From Acidimicrobiales bacterium (GTDB lineage Bacteria > Actinomycetota > Acidimicrobiia > Acidimicrobiales > Bog-793): a stretch of DNA of 64,000 nucleotides. Shown here in pieces: positions 34,071-42,446 of this stretch. The stretch spans positions 1-64,000 of the forward strand of contig DATGLP010000027.1 in NCBI GenBank assembly GCA_035294085.1. Reading direction: 5' to 3'. Numbering within the stretch: position 1 is the stretch's first letter; each line of letters starts with the position of its first letter. The notes beneath the pieces were generated by a model. The model was not told the DNA's origin. It saw nothing but the letters and a program-made list of their open reading frames with translations, and searched no databases. Both the position numbers and the translations under genes were made by a program.

Positions 34071-34913
34071 GTGAGCACCAGGCGGCGAGCTGACGTCGGT
34101 CACGCGGCGGCTGGAGCGAGCGTCCCAGGTGGCCCGCCCGGCCGGCCTCTGCCGCGGGTGCTCGCGGTGGCGAACCAGAAGGGCGGCGTCGGCAAGACCA
34201 CCACGACGGTGAACCTCGGGGCCTCCCTCGCTGACCTCGGGTATCGCGTCCTCGTCGTCGACCTCGACCCCCAGGGGAACGCGACGACCGGCCTCGGCAT
34301 CGAGGGGCGCAACTTCGACGTCTCCATGTACGACGTCCTCCTGCACGACGTGCCGCTCGAGGACTGCATCGAGCCGACGTCGATCAAGAACCTGTTCGTG
34401 GCGCCGGCGACGATCGACCTGGCTGGTGCGGAGATCGAGCTCGTCCCCGCCTTCTCGCGGGAGCTGCGGCTGCGCCGAGCGATGGAGCCGCTTCGCGCCG
34501 AGTTCTCCTACGTCCTCATCGACTGCCCGCCGTCCCTCGGCCTGCTCACCGTGAACGGGCTCGCTGCCGCCGGGGAGGTGCTCGTGCCGATCCAGTGCGA
34601 GTACTACGCGCTCGAGGGCCTCGGCCAGCTGCTGCGGAACGTGGAGCTGGTGCGCGCGAACCTCAACCCCGGGCTCGAGGTCACGACGATCGTCCTCACG
34701 ATGTACGACGCCCGGACGAAGCTCGCGGACCAGGTCGTCCAGGAGGTGCGTGCGCACTTCGCCGGGGCCGTGTGCCGGACGGTCATCCCTCGCTCGGTCC
34801 GGATCTCCGAAGCACCCTCCTTCGGCGAGCCGGTGACCGTGCACGACCCCGGGTCGCGGGGCGCGATTGCCTATCGGGAGCTTGCCAAGGAGGTCAGCGG
34901 TGGCGCGGCGTAG
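34071..34913 (+). CDS. parA: Chromosome partitioning ATPase ParA
   Basis: A 280-residue ParA/Soj. The deviant Walker A KGGVGKTTT starts at residue 37 (ANQKGGVGKTTTTVNLGASLA), followed by VLVVDLDPQGNATTGLG and the Walker B VLIDCPPSLGLLT. It binds DNA nonspecifically when ATP-bound and moves ParB-parS complexes. The first 28 residues are an extension without fold signals. GTG at 34071 is used. It overlaps parB by 14 bases. Confidence 0.95.
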   Translation: MSTRRRADVGHAAAGASVPGGPPGRPLPRVLAVANQKGGVGKTTTTVNLGASLADLGYRVLVVDLDPQGNATTGLGIEGRNFDVSMYDVLLHDVPLEDCIEPTSIKNLFVAPATIDLAGAEIELVPAFSRELRLRRAMEPLRAEFSYVLIDCPPSLGLLTVNGLAAAGEVLVPIQCEYYALEGLGQLLRNVELVRANLNPGLEVTTIVLTMYDARTKLADQVVQEVRAHFAGAVCRTVIPRSVRISEAPSFGEPVTVHDPGSRGAIAYRELAKEVSGGAA

Positions 34914-35820
34914 CGGACTCGGACGGGGTCTCGGAGCCCTCATCCCGACGGAGGCGTCGGGACGTCCCGGCTCGGCGCTGCGCGAGATCCCCCTCTCGCA
35001 GATCGAGCCGAACCAGTTCCAGCCGCGCAAGCACTTCGACGAGGAGGCGCTGTCGTCCCTCGTCGACTCGATCCGCGCCGTCGGCGTCCTCCAGCCGGTC
35101 CTCGTGCGCCAGATCGACGAGGATGCCTTCGAGCTGATCGCGGGCGAGCGGCGGTGCCGAGCCGCCCGGCGCGCGGGGCTGCAGGTCATCCCGGCGCTCG
35201 TGCAGCAGGCGAGTGACGTCGCCAGCTTGGAGCAGGCGCTCGTCGAGAACCTCCACCGCGAGGACCTCAATCCGCTCGACGAGGCAGCTGCCTACCAGCA
35301 GCTGATCGAGGACTTCGGCCTCACCCACGAGCAGGTCGCGCAGCGGGTCGGGCGGAGTCGGGCCGCGGTGACGAACGCGCTGCGGCTCTTCCAGCTGCCT
35401 CCGTCCGTGCAGCGCTACGTCCAGGATGGCCGGCTGAGCGCCGGGCATGCCCGGGCGCTCCTGATGACGCCCGACCGCCAGCTCCAGGAGAAGCTCGCGC
35501 AGCAGGTGCTCGCCGACGGCCTCTCGGTGCGCGCCGTCGAGGAGCTGGTGCGCACGCTCGAACGGGAGGACCCGCCGGACGTGCCCGGTTCCTCGCCAGC
35601 CGCGAGCGCAGCCGGGCCGGCGCGGACGCTCGACAGGCGCGGGCTGCGGCCCCCGGGGGTGCTCGAGCTCGAGGAGCTCCTCGCCCAGCATCTCAACACG
35701 CGCGTCAGCGTGGAGATGGGGGCGAAGCGCGGCCGCATCGTCGTCGAGTTCGCCACCCTCGAGGACCTCGAGCGCATCTACCGCGCCATGGTCAGCGAGG
35801 CGCCCTCGGCCATCGGGTGA
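34900..35820 (+). CDS. parB: Chromosome partitioning protein ParB
   Basis: A 306-residue ParB CTPase that loads at parS. Order: N-terminal GLGRGLGALIP (ParA contact), IPLSQIEPNQFQPRKHF, the CTP-binding ELIAGERRCRAARRAG motif and ALVENLHREDLNPLDEA, a helix-turn-helix (THEQVAQRVGRSRAAVTNALRL), a variable linker, and a C-terminal dimer domain (LEELLAQHLNTRVSVEMGAKRGRIVVEFATLEDLERIYRAM). GTG at 34900 has AAGGAGG six bases upstream inside parA, so it is translationally coupled. Confidence 0.95.
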   Translation: MARRSGLGRGLGALIPTEASGRPGSALREIPLSQIEPNQFQPRKHFDEEALSSLVDSIRAVGVLQPVLVRQIDEDAFELIAGERRCRAARRAGLQVIPALVQQASDVASLEQALVENLHREDLNPLDEAAAYQQLIEDFGLTHEQVAQRVGRSRAAVTNALRLFQLPPSVQRYVQDGRLSAGHARALLMTPDRQLQEKLAQQVLADGLSVRAVEELVRTLEREDPPDVPGSSPAASAAGPARTLDRRGLRPPGVLELEELLAQHLNTRVSVEMGAKRGRIVVEFATLEDLERIYRAMVSEAPSAIG

Positions 35821-35970
35821 CCCTCTCCCTCGAGCTGAGCGTGAGGCAGATCGCGACGTCGGCGGGAGCCACCTGCACCTGCGCCCGATCTGCCGTCTGA
35901 GCAGGGAGATCGGTGCGGCCAGCAGTTGCGGCCAGCAGTCCCGGGCCGGCTCATGCGCAGCTCGACGTTG

Positions 35971-35999
35971 ATCCACAACCTCATGCACAGGTTGTGGAT
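35971..35999. terminator. Hairpin between convergent parB and cwlM, formed by two DnaA-box-like sites
   Basis: ATCCACAACCT (35971-35981) and AGGTTGTGGAT (35989-35999) are perfect 11-base arms around CATGCAC. It is the strongest stem in the 185 bp between the two converging genes and could terminate both. Each arm also contains ATCCACA, the core of a DnaA box; the left one reads TGATCCACA. Confidence 0.5.
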
Positions 36000-36005
36000 T
36001 GCTCG

Positions 36006-37010
36006 TCAGGCCAGGTCGGTGGTCACCCACCTGCTCAGGGCCTCGACGAGGGCCTGGCCGAGCTCGGCCGTGCGCTGTACGACGACCTCGGGCCGCCCGA
36101 GGCGCACCTCGATCGCCGGCATGCGCGTCTCGCGCAGGATGGGGCTCGCCATCCCCGTGACGCCGCCGTCGCCGAGGTCGAGCACCTTGGGCAGCCTCGA
36201 CTGCGCGAGCTCGGCGAGCGAGCGGCTCACGAGCGACTCGTAGTGGAAGCCGCGGTAGTAGGCGGTGACGCAGTCGCCCGACTCGGGATCGAGCACCAGG
36301 CTGATGAAGCAGGCGACGCCCGCGGCGTTCGCCTCCGCCGCCTGGCGCGACGGGTCGAAGTGGTGGAAGGCCAGGCCGACCGCCCCGACGTCGCCGAGGG
36401 CCCTGCACACGGCGACGACCCCCTGGGGGAACCCGCCGGGCTCGCCGACGCCGACGCGTCGCCCCGCGAGGCCGCCCGCGCCGTCTCGCGCGACGCGCAG
36501 ACGCTCGGCGAGTGGGCTGACGAGGTCGTGGCCGCCGGGGCGGGGCTCGAGGCGCCAGAGCTCCTCCAGCGTCCGGCGACCGCAGATGGCGTCGATCAGC
36601 AGCCCGGCGTTGCGCTGGAAGTCAGCGAGCGCCCGGGCGGTGTCGTCGCCGAAGATCCCGTCGATGCGGCCCGGGTCGAAGCCGAGGGCGCTCAGCCGCC
36701 GCTGCAGCTCGGCGACGTCGTCACCGCGCAGCATCGGGCTGCGGCGGTAGAGGAGGCGGTCACCGAGGCGGTAGCCGGCCTCGACCACCGCTTGCCAGGT
36801 GTCCCGGTCGCAGGTGCCGTGGTCCGGGAGGCCGCGCTGGCGCTGGAAGCGACGGACCGCCTCCTCGGTCGAGGCGCCGTAGTCCCCCGGGGGGTCGTCG
36901 CAGGTCGCGCCGAGGCCCGCGAGGCGGCGCTGGAGGTCCTCGACGGCTGGGCCCCGGTCCCCTCGCCGCAGCGGGAGCGCGGTGGCGCCGGGCGGGGACG
37001 TGCTGGGCAC
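36006..37010 (-). CDS. cwlM: CwlM-like peptidoglycan-binding pseudo-amidase
   Basis: A 334-residue protein with two peptidoglycan-binding repeats (about 13-75, LRRGDRGPAVEDLQRRLAGLG; and 92-155, LRGDDVAELQRRLSALGFDPG) and a C-terminal domain resembling N-acetylmuramoyl-L-alanine amidase (Amidase_3). Where active amidases have GHGG and SIHAN zinc-ligand motifs this protein has EPGG and SLVLD, so catalysis is doubtful. Mycobacterial CwlM, in the same place beside trxA, is a non-enzymatic regulator of peptidoglycan synthesis acting on MurA. No signal peptide is seen. GTG at 37010 has a weak ribosome site. Confidence 0.82.
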   Translation of the reverse strand: MPSTSPPGATALPLRRGDRGPAVEDLQRRLAGLGATCDDPPGDYGASTEEAVRRFQRQRGLPDHGTCDRDTWQAVVEAGYRLGDRLLYRRSPMLRGDDVAELQRRLSALGFDPGRIDGIFGDDTARALADFQRNAGLLIDAICGRRTLEELWRLEPRPGGHDLVSPLAERLRVARDGAGGLAGRRVGVGEPGGFPQGVVAVCRALGDVGAVGLAFHHFDPSRQAAEANAAGVACFISLVLDPESGDCVTAYYRGFHYESLVSRSLAELAQSRLPKVLDLGDGGVTGMASPILRETRMPAIEVRLGRPEVVVQRTAELGQALVEALSRWVTTDLA

Positions 37011-37058
37011 GCGCTCATGTTACGGGCGCGGCCATCGCGCCGCTCGGCCCGCGCGCGA

Positions 37059-37382
37059 CTACAGGTGCGGCGAGATGTCGGCGAGGAGGGCGGACTTCGA
37101 CTTCGCTCCGACGACGCGCACGACCGGCTCGCCGTCCTTGAACAGGATGAGGGTCGGGATGCTCAGCACCTCGAAGCGCTGGGCGGTCTTGATGCTGTCG
37201 TCGACGTTCAGCTTCGCTACCGTGAGCGCCCCGGCCTTCTCCTGGGCGATCTCGTCGAGGATCGGTGCCACCATTCGGCACGGCCCGCACCACTCCGCCC
37301 AGAAGTCGACGAGGACGGGCACCGGCGAGAGGCCGACGAGCTCGTCGAAGGTGTCGTCGGTGACGGTCAGCGCGCTGGACAC
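37059..37382 (-). CDS. trxA: Thioredoxin
   Basis: A 107-residue thioredoxin with the active site WCGPC (Cys32, Cys35), the preceding [10 protein letters not shown] strand and the cis-proline loop [14 protein letters not shown]. It reduces protein disulfides using electrons from TrxB next door. GTG at 37382 has GGAGGG upstream. It is the usual partner gene between cwlM and trxB. Confidence 0.96.
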   Translation of the reverse strand: MSSALTVTDDTFDELVGLSPVPVLVDFWAEWCGPCRMVAPILDEIAQEKAGALTVAKLNVDDSIKTAQRFEVLSIPTLILFKDGEPVVRVVGAKSKSALLADISPHL

Positions 37383-37432
37383 GTTCCCTCCTTCTGGTCG
37401 CGCGTGGACGTCCTGGGCGCGTCCGCGCGCTG

Positions 37433-38410
37433 CTAGTGCTGCGACTCGAGGTAGCGCTCGACGTCGATGGCGGCCATGCAGCCCGAACCGGCAGCCGTGA
37501 CCGCCTGGCGGTAGACGCGGTCCTGGACGTCGCCGCAGGCGAAGACGCCGGGCTTGCTCGTCTTCGTCCCGTCGTGGGTGAGGATGTAGCCACCCGCATC
37601 CATGTCGAGCTGGCCGGCGAACAGCCCGGTGCTCGGCGCGTGGCCGATGGCCACGAACAGGCCGGCCACCTCGACCTCGCGCGCCTGGCCCGTCACCGTG
37701 TCGTGCACCTTGAGTGCCCGGACCTTCTGCTCCCCGAGGACCTCGTCGACGACCGTGTCCCACAGGAACGAGATGCGCGGGTTGGAGAGCGCGCGGTCCT
37801 GCATGATCTTCGACGCGCGCAGCTCCTTGCGCCGGTGGATCACGAGGACCGAGCTCGCGAACTTCGAGAGGAAGATGGCCTCTTCGAGCGCGGAGTCGCC
37901 GCCGCCGACGACCGCGACCGGCAGGTTGCGGAAGAAGAAGCCGTCGCAGGTCGCGCACGTCGAGACGCCGTGGCCGAGCAGGCGCGCCTCGCCGGGCACT
38001 CCGAGCATGAGCGAGCGCGCCCCCGTGGCGACGATGAGGGCGCGCGCCCGCACGGCCGGCTCGGCGCTCGCCTCGCTGGTCCAGATTGCGAAGGGCCGCG
38101 AGCCGAGGTCGACTCGGGTCGCCCGCGCCGTCTCGATCTGCGCCCCGAAGCGCAGCGCCTGGCTGCGGAAGCTCGCCATCAGGTCGGGCCCCATCACGCC
38201 GTCGGGGAAGCCCGGGTAGTTCTCGACCTCCGTCGTGAGCATCAGCTGGCCGCCGGGCTGGTCGCTCGTCGACGAGGGCTCGCCTTCGAGCACGAGCGGG
38301 GCGAGGTCGGCCCGCGCGGTGTAGATCGCCGCGGTCAGGCCCGCCGGCCCCGACCCGATGATGACGACGTTGCGCAGCGCACCGTGCGCCCAGCTCTCCT
38401 CGTCAGCCAC
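37433..38410 (-). CDS. trxB: Thioredoxin reductase
   Basis: A 325-residue NADPH-dependent flavoprotein. The FAD site is [20 protein letters not shown] (about 14-33), the redox pair is Cys152/Cys155 in CATCDG, the NADPH site is [14 protein letters not shown], and the C-terminal FAD motif is [13 protein letters not shown] at 38410 overlaps the upstream small membrane gene by eight bases. It feeds electrons to TrxA. Confidence 0.96.
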   Translation of the reverse strand: MADEESWAHGALRNVVIIGSGPAGLTAAIYTARADLAPLVLEGEPSSTSDQPGGQLMLTTEVENYPGFPDGVMGPDLMASFRSQALRFGAQIETARATRVDLGSRPFAIWTSEASAEPAVRARALIVATGARSLMLGVPGEARLLGHGVSTCATCDGFFFRNLPVAVVGGGDSALEEAIFLSKFASSVLVIHRRKELRASKIMQDRALSNPRISFLWDTVVDEVLGEQKVRALKVHDTVTGQAREVEVAGLFVAIGHAPSTGLFAGQLDMDAGGYILTHDGTKTSKPGVFACGDVQDRVYRQAVTAAGSGCMAAIDVERYLESQH

Positions 38411-38729
38411 CGTCGCCCCTTCCCGTCCGCCTGCTCGCCCAGAGCAAGAACCCCCCGAGGGTCGCGAAGATTCCCGCCAGCACGAAGTCGGTGGCCCACA
38501 CTCGCCCGGCGAACGCGTCGGCGTCGAGGAGCCGGACGACCCCGACCGTGAAGGCGACGGCCACCCCGATCGCCAAGGTCCCCGCGACGATGGCCGCCGC
38601 GAGGGCGCGTGCCGCGAAGAGGACGGGCCGGACCGAGCGGCCGCGCACGAGCTCGACGACGGACTCGAGCTGCGCGACGGCCCGGGCGGCCCAGTCGTCC
38701 CCCTCCGCTCGCTCGGTCACCGCCGGCAT
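38403..38729 (-). CDS. Small membrane protein of unknown function
   Basis: A 108-residue protein with a cytosolic N-terminus ([16 protein letters not shown]) and two hydrophobic helices (about 42-66 and 78-98) ending in a basic tail. I do not recognise the family. It overlaps trxB by eight bases and follows the signal peptidase gene at 35 bp, so it lies in the same transcriptional run. Proteins of this shape are common just upstream of trxB in actinobacteria. Confidence 0.65.
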   Translation of the reverse strand: MPAVTERAEGDDWAARAVAQLESVVELVRGRSVRPVLFAARALAAAIVAGTLAIGVAVAFTVGVVRLLDADAFAGRVWATDFVLAGIFATLGGFLLWASRRTGRGDGG

Positions 38730-38764
38730 GCTCGCGAGGTTAGGGCACGCGCGCTGGCGGCAGC

Positions 38765-39787
38765 TCAGGCAGACGGCGTCATCGGCGCGACGTGGCCCGT
38801 CCAGCGCTCGCCGTCGAAGTAGCGCAGCTGCGGCTCGCCCGTGAAGTCCGGGTACCAGCCGGCCGGCGCGCCGCCCGCAGCCGAGCGCAGCTCCGCAGCC
38901 ATCGCCTCGAGGTGCTCGGCGGCGAGCGCGAGCGCCTGGACAGCGGCCGTGTGGCTGCGCAGGTGCCCGGCGTACTCGCGCACCGCCTCGACGAGCTCGG
39001 CGAGCGAGCGCTCGATCTCGTCGCTGCGCCGGGTGCTCTCGCCGACCGCTGCAGCGAGCTCGGCGAGCGTCCCGGCGACGGAGGTGGTGCGCGCCGGGAC
39101 GGGGGTGCCGGCGGCGCCGAGAGCCGGCTCGCCTGCCTCGCTCGCCCCGTCGCCGGGGTCGGCGCCTGCGGCAGGCCCGGCGAGCTCGGCGCGGACGCGC
39201 TCGGTCTCCTCGAGGAGGGCCTCGAGCAGCCGCGGCGTCGGGTTCTCCGCGCTGCGCTGCTCGAGCCAGGCGAGCAGGACGTAGACGAGGGCGACGAGCA
39301 GGACCGCGCCGAGGAAGATCTCCCCCTGGCGGCTGCGGAAGAAGAGGAGGAGGTAGCCCGCGTCGGGGACGACTCCGGTCTCGCGCCCGATGAGGTCGCT
39401 CGCCGGGGTCAGGAAGACGTCGGGCCCGGCGTTCGCGTCGCCCTTCGTCTGGAAGACGAGGCCCTGCCTCGTGCGCGTGACGCGCACGACGCGGTGGACG
39501 ACCTCGGCCGGCAGCCCGTACTTCGAGCGGTCCTCGCTCGGGACGGCCACGGCGACGATCTCGCCGACCTTCACCGTGGCGGGGTTCACGCCGTGGAGCA
39601 GGACGAGGTCCCCGGTGCGCAGCACGGGCGCCATCGACTGGCCCTCGACCGGCACGACCGGCGGGTTGACGTGCCAGACGAGCGCGGCGCCGACGTAGGC
39701 GCCAGCCGCTGCGAGGGCGAGGGCGGGGATCGCCGACCAGGCGAGCACCACGGCGATGCGCCGGGCCCGGCCGAGTCGTCGCCTCAC
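38765..39787 (-). CDS. SipW/ER-type signal peptidase I with a C-terminal DUF2510-like domain
   Basis: A 340-residue membrane protease. The N-terminal helix (about 11-36) leads to the catalytic block: Ser51 in EGQSMAPVLRTGD, His98 in VVHRVVRV and Asp117/Asp123 in TKGDANAGPD. Histidine instead of lysine marks the S26B ER/archaeal/SipW type. A second helix (about 155-173) is followed by a long alanine-rich cytosolic coil and a C-terminal AGWYPDFTGEPQLRYFDGERWTGH, a DUF2510-type short domain. The two genes just upstream encode exported proteins with matching signal regions and are the likely substrates. Confidence 0.85.
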   Translation of the reverse strand: MRRRLGRARRIAVVLAWSAIPALALAAAGAYVGAALVWHVNPPVVPVEGQSMAPVLRTGDLVLLHGVNPATVKVGEIVAVAVPSEDRSKYGLPAEVVHRVVRVTRTRQGLVFQTKGDANAGPDVFLTPASDLIGRETGVVPDAGYLLLFFRSRQGEIFLGAVLLVALVYVLLAWLEQRSAENPTPRLLEALLEETERVRAELAGPAAGADPGDGASEAGEPALGAAGTPVPARTTSVAGTLAELAAAVGESTRRSDEIERSLAELVEAVREYAGHLRSHTAAVQALALAAEHLEAMAAELRSAAGGAPAGWYPDFTGEPQLRYFDGERWTGHVAPMTPSA

Positions 39788-39802
39788 CCCAGGCCCTCCG
39801 GC

Positions 39803-40639
39803 TCAGCCGGTCGCGTTCGCCCGGACGAAGAAGCTGAGGCTCCCCGCCTGCGGCTGCTGGCCGTGGGGGTTGCCGCCCGGCGTCACGATCGACAGGCCGA
39901 CGTAGAGCACGCGCTCGGCCAGGTTCGACGCGAGGTAGGACGGGTCGCAGGGGGTGTCCGCGTCGTTCGTCGTGTTCGCCGTGCACAGGACGCTGTCCCC
40001 GCTCGAGCTGAGGTCCTCCTTCGGGAGGAGGTAGCCGCCGAGGCGCGTCTTCGAGAGGAAGAGGGCGCCGGTGTACACCGTCGAGCTCCCGGTCGCGCTC
40101 GTGTCGAGGAGGGCGCAGTACGTGGCGCCGTCGGTCGGGTCGGTGAGGGTGACCGAGGTCGGCGAGTTCGTCACCGTGTAGCTCGTCGCCTGGTTGCACG
40201 CCCCGGTGTGCACGTCGTGGTAGAGGCCGATCGACAGCTGGGCGTTCGGGTTGTTGAGGACCCTGCCGGCGTCGTTCGGGTCGAGCCAGTCGACGCTCAC
40301 CTTCAGGTGGTTCGCCGTCGACGCCGCCGTCGTCACCTTCGCGAGGAGGATCCCCACCTGCTTCAGCGCCTGACCGGTCCGGCGCTGGATCGTGCCGGCG
40401 ACGGGCGTCACCTGGGCCGCGGCGGTGCTCGAGGGGGCGCCGGCGGGCGGGCTGATCGAGGTCGTCGTCGAGCCGGTGGCCCCGAGGTAGAAGAGCGAGC
40501 CGCTCACGAGGGCCGCGAGCGCGACGGCGCTCGCGGCGAGCGCCTTGCGGTGGGCGACGATCCCGCCGCGGCGCGCGGCGGCCGGCGACGCGGCCGTGTG
40601 CGGCGCTGGCCGGGTGGCGGTGGCAGGCGCGCTCGTCAT
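39803..40639 (-). CDS. Exported surface-type protein, probable substrate of the neighbouring SipW-type peptidase
   Basis: A 278-residue protein of no recognised family. A basic N-terminus precedes one hydrophobic segment (about 32-54, ALAASAVALAALVSGSLFYLG) and then ATGSTTTSIS. The mature part is Thr/Ser/Asn-rich with few charges, looks all-beta and contains four cysteines. The gene ends 15 bp before the peptidase start and begins 10 bp after the related gene at 40650-41426. SipW-type peptidases in Bacillus process the fibre proteins TasA/TapA, so a similar extracellular role is inferred. Confidence 0.65.
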   Translation of the reverse strand: MTSAPATATRPAPHTAASPAAARRGGIVAHRKALAASAVALAALVSGSLFYLGATGSTTTSISPPAGAPSSTAAAQVTPVAGTIQRRTGQALKQVGILLAKVTTAASTANHLKVSVDWLDPNDAGRVLNNPNAQLSIGLYHDVHTGACNQATSYTVTNSPTSVTLTDPTDGATYCALLDTSATGSSTVYTGALFLSKTRLGGYLLPKEDLSSSGDSVLCTANTTNDADTPCDPSYLASNLAERVLYVGLSIVTPGGNPHGQQPQAGSLSFFVRANATG

Positions 40640-40649
40640 CGTGCGCGTC

Positions 40650-41426
40650 CTAGTAGGCCTGCGCCGTGAAGTAGAAGGCCGGGCTCAGCGAGGCCGTGGC
40701 GCTCGAGGTCGTCGCGGTGCAGTAGTAGGCGCCGCCGGTCTCCATCGTGATGTCGTAGTAGGCGCCCGGCGGCAGGTTGAAGCTCACCACCCCGGAGTCG
40801 TTCGTGAGGTACGTGACCGAGGTGAGGACGTTCGGCGCCGAGCCGGTGCCGTTCGCCGGCTGCCAGTTGCAGCCGGCCGTCGCTGAGCAGGCGCCGGTGA
40901 GCGGCGCGCTGCCCGCGCCCGAGGTCGAGGCGTAGTAGACGTTGACCGGGAAGGCGAAGGAGCTGTAGTCGGACTGCAGCGCGGCGAGGTTCGTCACGTA
41001 GACGTCGACGAGCAGCCCGTCGGTGACCGAGGTGGCGTCGATGATCGCGAGGTCGCCCGGCGTCGTCACCGAGCCGGCCGTGTTGGCGACGGGGCTCCAG
41101 CTCGGCAGCTGGGCCGTCACGCTCCCCCCGGAGCCGACCGAGCCGCCGTACTTCGTCGAGGTCACGTTCGCCGGCACGGCGGTGGCGTTCGCCCCGGCGA
41201 CGGCGGGGAAGACGTAGTTCGTGCTCGAGCTGCCGGCGCTCACCGAGAGCTGCGTCGTGCCGGTCGCCCCGAGGAAGGACACGCCCATGCTGGCGCCGAG
41301 GACGGCGAGGACGGCCACCCCGAGGGCGAGGAAGCGCCGGCGCAGCGCGCTGCGCCGGCGGGTGCCGGCGAGGAGGTAGGCTCGGCTGGCGCTCGCCGGC
41401 AAGGTCGTGCCCGGTCGCTCGTCCAT
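40650..41426 (-). CDS. Exported surface-type protein with the same signal-region motif
   Basis: A 258-residue protein of no recognised family. An Arg-rich N-terminus (about 1-32) precedes a hydrophobic segment (about 32-54) ending SFLGATGTTQLSVSAG, nearly the same motif as YLGATGSTTTS in its neighbour. The mature part is rich in Ser, Thr, Val, Asn and Tyr, poor in charge, and ends SPAFYFTAQAY. It is first of a run of three closely spaced genes ending in the SipW-type peptidase. The 183 bp upstream includes a TGCCG/CGGCA hairpin about 45 bases before the ATG, of unknown meaning. Confidence 0.65.
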   Translation of the reverse strand: MDERPGTTLPASASRAYLLAGTRRRSALRRRFLALGVAVLAVLGASMGVSFLGATGTTQLSVSAGSSSTNYVFPAVAGANATAVPANVTSTKYGGSVGSGGSVTAQLPSWSPVANTAGSVTTPGDLAIIDATSVTDGLLVDVYVTNLAALQSDYSSFAFPVNVYYASTSGAGSAPLTGACSATAGCNWQPANGTGSAPNVLTSVTYLTNDSGVVSFNLPPGAYYDITMETGGAYYCTATTSSATASLSPAFYFTAQAY

Positions 41427-41609
41427 CGTCGCTCGCGTCTCCGTCCTGTCCGGTTGCCGCTCGGCATTTGTCCGCCTCGAGCATTTTCCTTTCAGGCGAT
41501 GCTACGGGCTTCGGGCTCGGACAGCACGTCGTGCAGCGAGACATGCCGATGCGCAACGTGGTGGAGCGCGCGCGCTCGGTGGCTACGCCTCGGCACGGCC
41601 GGCGCGCGC

Positions 41610-42446
41610 TCAGGCGCGCTGGGCGCAGACGCCGATCGTCCCCGGGCCGGTGTGCGCGCCGACCACCGGACCGATCCACGAGACGATCGTCTCGGTGCTC
41701 GGGTGGAGCGGCTCGAGCAGCGCCAGCATCGCGTCGAGGTCGTCGGCTGCGGCGTGCACGACGGCGAGGCGCTTCAGGGGGCCGAGGCCGGCCACCTTGT
41801 CCGCGAGGTAGCGCAGCGAGCGCGCCCGGGTGCGCTGGCGGGACTCCGCCTCGACCACCCCGTCGCGCACCTCGATGACCGGCTTGATCGACAGCAGCGA
41901 GCCGACGAGCGCCTGCGCCGTGCCGATCCGTCCTCCCCGGCGGAGGTTCTCGAGCGTGTCGAGCGTCCCGACGACCGCGACGTCCTCGAGCGCGGCGCGC
42001 ACGGCGTGCGCGACGGCGCCGAGGGGCTCGCCCGCCTCCGCCCGCTCGGCCGCCTCGAGCACGAGCAGGCCCTCGCCCATCGTCACCGAGCGCGAGTCGA
42101 CGACCTCCACGGCGAGCGTGGCGCGCGCCTCGCGCGCGCCCGCGACGGCGGCCTCGTAGGTGGCCGACAGGCGCGACGAGAGCGTCACGCACACGACGCC
42201 GTCGTACCCGGCCTCGGCTGCCGCGACGAAGGCGTCGCGAAACGCCCCCGGGGAAGGCGCCGCGGTCTCGGCGAGCGCGCCCGAGCTGGCGCTGAGGCGC
42301 CAGAACGCCTCGGGGGAGAGCGCGTCGTCGCGCAGCGCGTCGTGCCCGGCGAGGCGCACCTCGAGGGGGACGACGCCGATCCTGTGCTTCGCGACGAGCT
42401 CGGCGGGCAGGTCAGCCGCCCCGTCGGTGACGATTGCGATCGCCAC
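41610..42446 (-). CDS. DegV family fatty-acid-binding protein (second copy)
   Basis: A 278-residue DegV protein: IAIVTDGAADLPAEL at the N-terminus, CVTLSSRLSATYEAA, VVDSRSVTMGEG, LRRGGRIGTAQALVG, SIKPVIEVRDG and the C-terminal GPVVGAHTGPGTIG with the intact HTGPG motif. It is closer to the textbook family than the copy at 1263. Its GTG start overlaps the 3' end of murJ by 35 bases, so it is read from the same message. Confidence 0.92.
   Translation of the reverse strand: MAIAIVTDGAADLPAELVAKHRIGVVPLEVRLAGHDALRDDALSPEAFWRLSASSGALAETAAPSPGAFRDAFVAAAEAGYDGVVCVTLSSRLSATYEAAVAGAREARATLAVEVVDSRSVTMGEGLLVLEAAERAEAGEPLGAVAHAVRAALEDVAVVGTLDTLENLRRGGRIGTAQALVGSLLSIKPVIEVRDGVVEAESRQRTRARSLRYLADKVAGLGPLKRLAVVHAAADDLDAMLALLEPLHPSTETIVSWIGPVVGAHTGPGTIGVCAQRA

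Noticed and set aside
32978-34093. Open frames across the gap between rsmG and parA as a possible gene
   Set aside because: The translation is Arg/Ser/Gly-rich in every frame with no fold or motif, and the frames end inside parA. I treat the region as non-coding.
41427-41609. c-di-GMP (GEMM) riboswitch before the exported-protein gene
   Set aside because: A GGACAAATGCC stretch with a short hairpin first suggested it, but the conserved GEMM core and tetraloop receptor are missing.
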